DNA of 64,000 nt from Bolinopsis microptera (lineage: Eukaryota > Ctenophora > Tentaculata > Lobata > Bolinopsidae), in contig NC_087079.1 of NCBI RefSeq assembly GCF_026151205.1, positions 2,513,730 to 2,577,729 of the forward strand. Direction: 5' to 3'. Shown one piece after another: positions 14,601 through 26,600 of this stretch. The notes under the pieces are model-generated. The model searched no databases and was not told the origin of the DNA. It worked only from the letters and a program-made list of their open reading frames with translations. Position numbers and translations under genes: made by a program. How positions within the stretch are numbered: position 1 is the stretch's first letter; each line of letters opens with the position of its first letter.

Positions 14601-17600
14601 TCTCATCTGACTGAAGTGCAGGGATGTATTTGTCAGAGTCGGCTAACCGCTCCAGAAAGAACTTTCTAGCTGGTACACCAACTGATTCATCTCCCGACAC
14701 GATCTGGGCGAGTTGTTAGTATTAATTAACAAGTTATTACTATTAGTATTAATTATACGTTTAATACGTTTCATTTAATCTAGATACGATCTTAGCATAA
14801 TACAGTTTTAACTTTTAAGGCATGAAAGATGCCACATTTGCTTCTTGCTTGAAAGGAGATATAATTGGAATTGAACCATTAACAGTAATTTTGATTTTAG
14901 GCACTAAATTGCAGAGTAAGAGTTGATAAATTGTATCTTTCTTTTAATATCAATGTTGCCACGATCTGTTGATTTTATATGCGCCACAATATAATCGCAG
15001 TTGACATCGTGCATGTTATCGATTGGATTTAGCTATTTAATCAATTGGCTCCCCCAATTTTGTTACCGGGTTGATTTGCAATATCTGTAATCTGTATGGG
15101 AACATTATGTTGAATTTACGAAATTTCTTTTTATCACGTTTCTGCGAAAAAGGAGAAACTGCTTTTCTAGGGAAAGGTAAAATAGTTTTATTATAACTTG
15201 TTACATTATGGTAATATTCTCAAATTATGTGTTTAAATATTAAGAATAAGAAGCCTTGAAAGTATCATATTTTTTAATACTGTCAACACTACATGATGTT
15301 TTTAATTCAAAGACTGTGAATAAGGTTTTAATGCTAGTGCCATTTTTTGCAGCTGATTTATGTTTTTTTCTACCCCTGATAGATAATTTTGTAATTGATC
15401 TGTCAGGGGTAGGGGAATTTGAAGTGAACTCCAATTAGTTTTACTGAGCTTCACAGATTATCAGCGTTTTCATTGCCCAGTATATCTAACCTATATTTTG
15501 TTGTTCGTTGCAACCTACTATTTACCTTGTTGTGCAATAGTGTAGAGAAAGATTATTGTTAGTCTAAATACATCAATTGGCCCAAATCCTTGTTGAAACA
15601 AAATCTGAATCGAGATTATTTTAATTGTATCTGATAATAGTGAACTATAACCTGGTTAACGATGCCAGCGACAGCAGCGTTAGTATCTTGTTTTAGCAGC
15701 TGAACTAGACAGTGCTTCACAATGGTTTGATCCAGGTGGCATTCTATCGGTAATAGCTGTGACAACACACTCGACATCCTGAAATTGATGGTATTGATGA
15801 TTGTGTAAATAATCCAAAGTTAGCTTACAATTTAAAATCGATATCAAGTTTTTAAATGGGTATTAGGTATTACACAGGGTTGTGATTTAAGGTTCTCTCT
15901 TTTTTTAAAGGTTTTAAGGTTTTATTTCGAAGTTTTTTAAGGTTTTTTCAGTGTTTCCTGGGTTGTTTTTTCAAGTTTTCTTTCCGTATCGCAAAATAAA
16001 GAAAAAAAAAAGAATAAAAAAAGAGGTCACAGTTATTTTTTCCAATCCGAGGTACACCTAACTAGGTATAATTTGAGCAAATGCCAATCCGAGATACACA
16101 TTGCTAGGTATAATTTGAGAAGATGCCAATTCCGGCTTTTGAACGCTTTTTTAAGGTTCTCAAAAACTTTTTAAGGTTTTGTTCTCCTTTTGAAGGTTTT
16201 TTGAGCTAAACCGCTCTTTTTAAGGTTTTTTGGCAATTTCACGATTTTTAAGGTTTTTTAAAGGTTTTAAGGTCCGCTCCCAACCCTGGTATTACAGCAT
16301 ATTATATAAATATTAAAGTTATATAGTCGAACAATCCAAGCAATTCCTAATCTTAATTCAGCAATTTGCCCAGCTTTAAGCGTGAACTTTAAAAGGGATA
16401 GTTCGCATCGCAAGTAGGGCAAATTGCTGAATTGTGTTTCGGAATTGCTTGGATTGTTCGATAATAGCTTAATAATATTTGATCCAATGCAGCATTTTTT
16501 CCCGTAATATGCTAGGTTGTAATATCTTAGGGAAATGAAGTCAGCTGATCTTTCATTTTCTCTGAATCATTGTACCTGATATTTACATTTTCTCTGAATC
16601 ATTGTACCTGATATAATTTACATTTTCGATATTGCAGTTCCATTATAATTACTGCATTTGAGGGTAGTTCCAATAAATTATGTTACTTGCAAGTTGTAGG
16701 TTAATTGTGAAGAAGCGATCCGACATCGGTAATATTACGTTCCTTTATTAACTGGCGTGTCACCCCCCCCCCCCTGGCGAGACGGGCGGGTATCTAAAAT
16801 AACGTTTATATTTCATTTCATTTCATACCTATTTAAACCCATTCAACATAATAAGCCAACCTCTACAGTCTCAATTTATCTCAAACATGTCAATATAATA
16901 TCGTCAATCGAAGGAGTTGAATTTTCAAACTACGCAAGATTACTTCACTCAGTTAGCGGTTTATAACCAAAACAGACGCAAGGTACTTAAACTATTAAAG
17001 GTTACCATACTATTACTTAAGTCATTTCGATATTTCATTTCCATTATAATTACTGCATTTGAGGGGAGTTCCAATAAATTATGTTACTTGCAAGTTACAG
17101 GTTAATTGTGAGTAAATAGAAGAAGCGATCCGACATCGGTAATATTACGTTCCTTTATTAACTGGCGTGTCACCCCCCCCCCCCCTGGCGAGATGGAGTT
17201 GAATTTTCAAACTACGCAAGATTACTTCACTCAGTTAGCGGTTTATAACCAAAACAGACGCAAGGTACTTAAACTATTAAAGGTTACCATACTATTACTT
17301 AAGTCATTTCGATATTTCATTTCCATTATAATTACTGCATTTGAGGGGAGTTCCAATAAATTATGTTACTTGCAAGTTATAGGTTAATTGTGGGTTTAGG
17401 AGAAGCGAACGACATCGGTAATATTACGTTCCTTTATTAACTGGCGTGTCAGTTTATGTAAGTTTCGATTTAACACTTGGAACTGTACGCCAAAATCTGA
17501 TCTAGCTGTAATCATATTGGGAATTGGGATCCCAAGCTTTCAGACTTCAGAGGGTACACCTCTTTATAATTTCAGTATGTTGAGCGTTGGCTTTCTTTTA

Positions 17601-20600
17601 TCCCTCGAACCATTAAACGAACATAATTTAATTCCTTTTAACTATTGTCTAACTAGAGCAATGTCCAGACATTATTCTAGTAGTCCGCTACTAGAGTACA
17701 TCCTCTATTCACTAATGCAACGTATTTAATCTGTACGGGATCAATCGAAGTTCATTTTATATTGATCGCACAGGTAACTCAGATTGGATTGGATTTTGCT
17801 AGAATGTTGTGTTAAGTTAAGGTTTCTTGCTAGAATGTTGTGTAAAGTTAAGGTTTCTTAGAAAACAAGCCCCCACGGCCCACACGAGCCTGGTGGAGAG
17901 TTCATACTTAATATCAGTATAGTACTATGTTTATTGTTTATATCACTAGTGGAGGCATCACAATGTAAGATTTACATTGTATTACAATATTATTATAATA
18001 GTTTTCCCCTCAATATAGGAATTGTTGAAAAGTTTAGAAAGACAATAGTATAATATTACATCTTACTATCTTACTATATATAAAGCGAGACGATATATAT
18101 ATATATATATCTGTGCCATTTTACTGACACCACGGCATCAACTTTAACGCAACTTTCCGCAAAAACCGTAAAAGATATACAACTGAAACTTTTTTGACTG
18201 GGTCAAATGCTTTAATGGCCTTCAAATCAGCATGAAAAAATAAAAAATTGGCCAAGGAATAATAATTTTAGTGCCCAAAATTTGGACTCCCAAGTGGTGT
18301 CAAAAACGCGAATTAAATAGGTAATAATTATTTTAGTCTCTCGAGTCTTGACACCACTTTAGGGTTAGACGGGTTCCTGCTAGTTATATATAAAGCGAGA
18401 CGATATATATATTATATATTAATTCGAACAATTGAAACAAATCAAATTGGCGGGCAAACGATCCGTTTCATGATATGTATAAAAATAATACCAATCATCA
18501 GTGCCAAATAGAATAATGAATTGTAGCGCTATGACATGTTGCTCCTTTATAAAATAATTTTTATCGATCATGAAACATTTTCAAAATTTCCAAAAAAACA
18601 GTTTATTGTGTCCGTCCCAATTTTAAAATTGTCTATGAAGTAAGGTAGTAAGATATCTTTGGCTTTTAAAGTTGTAAACTGCGTTGGCCTTCGTGTAGTG
18701 GTAGAGGAAAATTCTTTACTGAGTTCCGTGAAGCTGGTAGAATTAGGATCCGTATTTGAGAGTTACCTAATTGTTGATTCTGGTTATCAAACGAGAGTGC
18801 TCAACAACGACGAGTCGAAGGAGCATAATATTATATATTATATATATTTAACCTATACATATATAATAGGTATATATATATAGGTATATATATATAATAT
18901 ATATATATTGTTAGTTAGCCACAACTGTCAGTAACACAACGCCTTGACTATATAATATATATTATATCCGTACCATTTTACTGACACCAAGGCATAAACT
19001 TTAACACGACTTTCCGCAAAAACCTTAAAAGATATAAAACTGAAACGTTTTTGGCTGGGTCAAATGCCTTACGTAATGGCATTTGAATCAGCATGAAAAA
19101 AATAAAAAATAGGCCAAGGAATAAGAATTTTAGTGCCCAAAATTAGGACCCCCAAGCGGTTTCAAAAACGCGAATTAAATAAGTAATAATCATTTTGGGG
19201 GGGGTGTAACCCAAAAAAACCCAATCCCAGTATGACCTTTTTCAGGGTAGGAGTTGGGTTTTTTTGGGTTTTTTTGGGTTTTTTACAAATTTTTCATTTG
19301 AAGGAAATAAAATCATGTAGGCACCTAGCAAAACAATTATCAGTACAACATCACTGTTGTTGTTCATCACTACAACATCACAATAGATATAATCGCTTAA
19401 ATATCACCCAAAAGCAGTATTTTATTCACTGATGTGCTCAGAATAAGTTGGCCATCCAGATATGATATCAGCCATATGTAATGCTCACTTCGATGGCCAT
19501 GGCAAATTGAGTTAGTAGGGACGCAACTCACTGATGACCCCAACCCTGACCGCAACCGGTACGAGAGGAATAAAGCCTTTCTTCTCACCTTCACGATCTC
19601 TGTTTCCGTTTTCCTGATCATCCGCTTAACGAGAAACCATGCTCTATCTCCAACTGAAAGAATCTTGCAGTTACCATCAGCTGCGTGATCACATGTGATA
19701 TTAAGTGATATCTTCGCTTGTTAATGGCCCTGGAGTCGCTAAAATCTTGACTGGGATGGCATTCGATCTCGCCCTCCATTGAGGCAAACCTCAACAGCCG
19801 TATCATGATGCAGAGCATCACCATTCACCATACACAGTTACTATTTTCGCCCATTCCTCTGATGAGTCAATATCCTCCACTTCCTCTTCTTCATCATCTG
19901 TTTCCGCTTCGTCACTCTCTGCTCCGTCAGAAGATGGTTGGAAAGCCTCTCCTTCAAAGTTACAGTGTTCTTATCGCATCATCAAAATTTTTACAAGTAG
20001 GCAGGTGGTCTTTCAATGGTTGTGTGAAGCTTAGGTGGCCCAAGGCGTCACCGCTGGATAGAAGCTGGGTGGAAGCCCTGGTCTGATGTGAGGCTCCCAG
20101 AACTTTGAAAAGGGGTATCCTGCTGGTGCCCTCTTCCAGACACTCATCGGACAGCATGATGAAAGCCACTACCTCCACGTGGTGAAGACTGGATACTGGA
20201 CAGGGGGTCCAGGCTAAAGGCAGGACGGTCGACGGGAGACATTGAGCCCCGGAAGTTCAATAATTTGATCTATTGACTCCTTAACTCTTGGTCTACAAGA
20301 GGCTTTGAGACTCGTAAATCTTTACTGTGGATTGCACAGTAGCTAAAGAGGTGTTGGCTGTTACCCTGTTCAACCTAGTCTACTATGACCCAGCTAGACT
20401 AGACCACACTCTGGTAGTCAGGATACGGCTCCCTATGCCCGGGGTACCGGGTAACGAGGTAGTCAGGGGAAGGGTTAGTCCCCGCTAAAGTGTAGCTCTG
20501 TTCTCACTCTAACCTCCTTATGCTTTGGGATAAAATCGGAAAGTCCCACACTGGAGCAGGTGACGATTGGGTAAGGATTACAACTGATGCTGTTTGGTAG

Positions 20601-23600
20601 AAAAAGGAAGTGTCACATTTGTCTTGTATAGCATATTATGTTTGTGCAATTACATGCTCAAGATACCCAAGATATTATGGTGAGAGTTAAAGATGGCTTT
20701 TGTTCAAGCGGATTGCCTTAACCTTTTACTCTTTTAGTGGCGCAGGAGTTAAGAACACAATCCACTGCCAATGTGCAGGGGACTGCACAGGATTGTGAGC
20801 AAACTGAAAAGTCAAGATGAATCTTATCAACAGCTTAAGGGTTAAAGCCCCTTATTTTTCTAGTGGAAGTGGTTGCCGGGGTAATTCCGCTGCTATTACA
20901 GAAGCTGATAAATCGGTCTCCACAACACGACAACCTATTTCTACAGAAAGTCAAACAAGAAAACATCAAAAAAATATGAACATCAATTGTATTGTATCAT
21001 GTAAAAGGACTGCTAAGGTTAGCACATTTAACATAAGAACAGTCAGAGAACAGCACAAACGCATCGAACTTGCAGAACTATTTTCTCGAATCAAACTGCA
21101 CATCCTTGGCCTGCAAGAACATCATGTAGTGCCTACCAGGATAGAAAAGATGAACAAAGGGATTCATCTAGTGACCTCATCTGCGTGGAGAAACGCAGCT
21201 GGCGCTTCTAATGGGAGAGTAGGAATCATCTTGACGAGGACAGCATATGAGGCTATTTAAGTCTTATAAAATCTTACAGCGCAAGGATCCTCACCATGTC
21301 TTTCAATGGAAAGCGCAGGCTCACTGTCATCACATGCTACAGTCCTACAGAAGCCTCATCTGATGAGGAGGCAGAAAATTTCTTTTGTCTAAAACCAAGC
21401 ATCTTACTGTTAATTTAGTAGAAGAGGAGCCACACACAATAACTTCTAAGGACGGACATGCCTTAGAGGAAGTTGAGGATTTTTTCTACCCAGGAGCCTG
21501 GATAAGTACAACAGAGCACGACTTTAGGGTACGCAAGGCCAAGGCATGGGCTGCCTACCACAAAATGAAGGCTATATGGAGGTCCAATTTGCGCCGAGAT
21601 TTAAAGATCCGTCTGTTTCAAGGCTACAGTTGAATCAATCTTCCTGTATGGAACGGAAACATGGACAATGACAGAATCTTTGAAAAGAATAGACGGATGT
21701 TACAGTAAAATGCTTTGGATGGCCCTAAACGTGGACTGGAGAGAACATCGCACCAACAAAGAGGTCTTTAAATCACTCCCAAGAGTTAGTTCGAAGATAC
21801 AGGCCAGAAGAATGAGGTCGGCTGGGCACATCCAGAGATCCAGCGATATGATGACCTGGCAGTACACCAACTTCTCCTTCGGGAACCTAGCCATGGGACC
21901 AGAGGGAGGGGCAGACCACCGCTCACTTTCGTTGATAACCTAATAAGTGACACCGTACTCAAGAACACTGGGGAGATTAAGGAGCTTATGGCGGACAGAA
22001 AGCTTTGGAAACACATCATTGAGACTCGGACTCTGAAGCCGCCTTAAGTCAAGTAATTTAAGTCGTGTGCTTTGACTTGCCCTTGACCTTCGTCATAGCC
22101 TCCTTCCATGACAGGAGAACACATTTGCCACATTTGGCACATTTCCACTTTGTGCATTCATATGGATTATATCTCGATGATCGAGACATCCTGTTTGCTA
22201 TCGTGATAACATACTATCAATATAAACACACTCATATACTATGTAAACTATCTATTAAGTTAAGACATGAGAACAACACGTAGGTAAGACTCAGTGGGAA
22301 ATAATCCACATTCAATACAATTAATGAAATGGCTAGAATTTTGTTTAAATTTTGTTTAAAAAACCCAAAAAAACCCAAAAAAACCCAATCCCAGTATTAC
22401 CTTTTCTTGGGTAGGAGTTGGGTTTTTTTGGGTTACACCCCCCCCCATTTTAGACATTCAGTCTCTTGAGTCTGGACACCATTTTAGGGTTAGAGTTAGA
22501 CGGATTCCTGCTAGTTATTATAACTCCTCACATGCTCCCATAGTCTGATTTTAATGGAATGTCTAGACAGTATTTATCAATCTATTCAGCAGCCTTCTGC
22601 GAATCTACATTCCATCATAGACGCATTTTTGTTCCAACAAAGGCAGAATTGAACAGGCACGTCATGTTTAGTTTTAAAACCAATTCGATCTATTTCGAAA
22701 ATATATTTAATTGTGTTGATCATTTTCACGTTTTTAAACTTGTATAATATGTTCATTATATATGTAGCCAGATCTAAAGGATATATCGAATATTGGGGGA
22801 GGGGGGGCCAATATTCAATATAATTGGCAGATTTTCACTCAGTTGATGCTGATCATATTCATTTTACAATACAGTTACACAGGGAGGCGGTAATTAACGC
22901 AATTTCATTATAATTAATATCTCAACAGTCAACATGTTACTAACCTATACTGGGTACTCACTACTCGTACATATCTAGGTTCTGGTCAAGCCTTTCATTA
23001 AATTCATATAAATTATCAATTATACTGGTAGATCTGATAAACGTACTATGAAGCAGTGATAGAGTTTTATTGTAATATTATTGACTTGACGCGGACAAAT
23101 AAGTGAAATAAGGCATTCGCCTAGTTGTTGGAATTTTCTGCATGTATCGTTTGAAAATCCGATTGATTTTTGCGGTTCAATAGTTATTCTGAAAGTCTGA
23201 AGCAAATCTGAAATAGCTTTCCAATAGAATTATACCCACTGCACTACTGCACTGCATACTATCACCACTGTTTCTCTACGTATATATATCGAGATTTTTC
23301 CCCAGTAATTGTAAATTTAGAAGGCAAACTGCGCGATAATCGTATTATATATAAAAGTTAACTTGGTACCTTGTTATTGAGTCTAAGCTTTTTAAATCAC
23401 CTTCAACTTAAGATTTGCAGTATTTCGTCTGAGTAAAATTCTTATTCCGTGCTTTTTGCTGATATTGCTACTTGATAATTTGAGAAAGTAGACACTTAAT
23501 CGTTTTCTATGAGAGACAATATGATTGTCTCGCATAAAAAACAATTAGCTGATTAGAAGAATTGCAGCTTGTGCTGCAATATTATAATTTAAATACTTTT

Positions 23601-26600
23601 AAATAGGATTTCCTAATCACAAAGTTAGCAAGTTATTAAATCAACTAGTAACTAGTAAAGAGCAAACTGCAGGATTGCATTAAAACTGCACACGCACAGG
23701 GGTCAGGGACACAGGGTGAGCACAGAGCACAAAGGTTATTGACGTCAGAATATTTTCTTTTGAATGGGCGTCGCCTCAAATTTACCAAGAATTTCTTCAG
23801 CAAAGCTAGAGGGCGGAATTTTGTTCACTCGCCATCCATTTTGTTAATATTAGATATTGCGGAGTTTATTCTAATCAAATAGTTAAATAATATCTGGGTT
23901 ATCAACACTGCTCGAGCCTGTAGAAGTGGGACTTTAACAGCTGGTCTAGTAATTATTTCTTAGACCTCTAAGTAGACAAGCTAATAGTTAAACCTTCGAG
24001 CTAGAGCAAAGTTGAAATAGATATTATCATTTAACCATGGTCAAACGTGCCGTAAAGCAGCATTACATATCAAATTTTCTATTTAGAAGTTCTGAAATCC
24101 CATGTGATAGTAAATCTAGTCGTTACAGTCATGTTCTCACGTGATTCCGACGTAGCAAATCACCTTCTCAAATAGAAAGGCACCTTGTCAGTAGTTGGAA
24201 AGAGTATATTATATAATCGTCGCATATTTTAAAAATCAACGTTCTTTTATTCTAGTAGTTGATTCGTGTCTTGGTATTCGATGCCGTATAATTAACAACC
24301 CTACATTCATGAGAAGCGGTATAGAGTCAGCTTTGTAAGACTTTACTTCAACTTTACTGTAATTTTGTAGTGGAATCTGTATTCTCTATTATTTGCGTAA
24401 ATTTCAACATTTTTCTCGTTTGCTTTCACATGTTTTTCGTTTGTGGGAAGTTTTGGGAAGGGTAGTGAACACAGCACCACCTGATAACCACGTGATAACC
24501 ACGTGATAACCACGGAATAACCACGTGATAACCACGTAATAATCACGTGATAACCACGTGATAACCACGTAATGATCACGTGATAACCACGTGATAACCA
24601 CGTAATAATCACGTGATAACCACGTGATAACCACGTGATAACCACGTGATAACCACGTGATAACCACGGAATAACCATTTACCACGTGTATTTAAGGTGA
24701 TAAGCACTAAAATTTTGATTTAATATTTAATACTTAAATTGGCTCGTCGGTTCGGAGATCGACATTTCGTTTTAGAGCTAGACATATTATTCAAACATCA
24801 TTTAATTTTAAATGCAGTTGAAATATTAATATTAATTAAATAAATAAATTCTAGTGGTAATATAATGCACTTTTGACGTGAGCAAACTTTGATTTAGACA
24901 TAATATGTCTAAATATAAAGACTTCGACTCACAATCAACCAAATTTCATATCAAAATAATACGGTGATAGTAGGTCGAGACTGCTTAAGTTCGAGATTAA
25001 CCTGTTTAATTGACACAACAGTTCGAGTTCAAGATTATTGCAACAAGCTGCTCATGAGCAACTTGCACTTGTCTCTACAGTGTCACATTTTAATAAGATT
25101 AAGAATCAGTCTAGTCTTATTGCAGATTGTATTTGTTTTAAAAGGTCACTTGTCCTGTTGTTTTGACCATATAAAGGGCTGATTCTAGTTCAGTGTTAGT
25201 TGCGAATGAGTTTTGTGAAAATCTTGTAGAATATCAGATCATGTTCGATAGGATTAAGAATATATATAATATAATATGAATGAAACTTTGACAACCGATG
25301 AAGTAATAACATGAAAGTGTGAAGGAACAAACAAGAATCAAAATAGTCTAAAACTAAAATAATCCCCCACAGACAGATAACCATGTCCAACAACTCCACC
25401 CTCCTGACCATGACCACTGACTACCTGCTGGGGACAGCTGAACTGGTATCCGTGGTAACAGGACTCCTCCTCAACCCCCTCACCATCCCACACTTCTTCC
25501 ACCACCGCAAACAGTTCACCAGCTTCCTCTACCTCCTTATCTCTGTTACTGACATCCTCATTCTTGTTTCGTGTTTTCCCACCGCTATTTCCATGCTGAA
25601 CAGGAAAGCTGCCATGTTTTTAGAAAACAGGATTATTTGTCTGCTGTCAGGTTTTATCTTCAACGTTTTTTCACGAGTTTCCGTGTTCCTCATAGCTATG
25701 TTAAGTGTTGCTAGAACCATTCAGCTCGTCTTCCCGTTCACTGTCATAAAACCCGCCATCTACCTCGCTGCTTTTATTGTTTATTTCTGTCTCAACGTCT
25801 GTCTAGCTGGGCTACCCCTGGTTTTCTCTAAAACCACCTACTACTACACTGCCTTCTTTGGGCAGTGCACGTGGGGTATTAACGAGTTGAGTTTTGTCAA
25901 CAGCACAGACAGCTCCCTGTGGTATGGCATGACTTACACCACTATCATCCTTCCCTGGCTAGTGCCCGGTTTAGTTGTTGTGGTGTCGTGTGTTGCTTCT
26001 GTCACTGTGTTGCTGAGGTCCAGTATAAATCGTAAGCAGCTGAGAAACACCTCTGATAACAACCGGAAACATATCGTGCTGAGATTTAAATCCAACGGGT
26101 TGACAAGACCCGGACCAGGCAAGGATTTGGACAGAGCCCACAGCCTACAAGTTAACATTGCCAACGATGAACCGGACCTGGCAACGGCAGCTGTGACCCA
26201 AGCCACGATAACGATACTGATAATGACACTAGTGTACATCTTGTTCAATGTTCCTTGCTGGCTTGTCTACTGTTACCTCCTCTCCACAGAGTTCAACGCT
26301 CTCACCTGGACCACCGACTTCAAGGTAGAGGAGCTTCAGCTGGTGTTCATCCTAGTGGGGAGGGTCTCTGTAGCTCTGAACAGTGCGTCTAACCCAGTGG
26401 TGTATCTGTGCCGGATGAAGCCGCTGAGGGCCAGATTGAGGAGCAGTCGGGCCATGATGTTGATCAGACGACAGATGGTGAGGAGGGGCTTGTATAAAGA
26501 GGCTAACTCCGAGAAGACGAACGTTACTAGTAAATAGTTGGAGTGAATTGGAGAAACTTGTTTTGAAAAATGAGTTGGAATATGCGGGGGAGATTGTTTT

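Noticed and set aside
18840-18965. TA-rich palindromic stretch as an origin or regulatory site
   Set aside because: Simple (TA)n microsatellite of low complexity, also found at several other places in the window.
24343-24685. Two minus-strand frames rich in ITWLSRGYH-type repeats
   Set aside because: Translation of the 11-bp CACGTG array in overlapping frames, not a gene.
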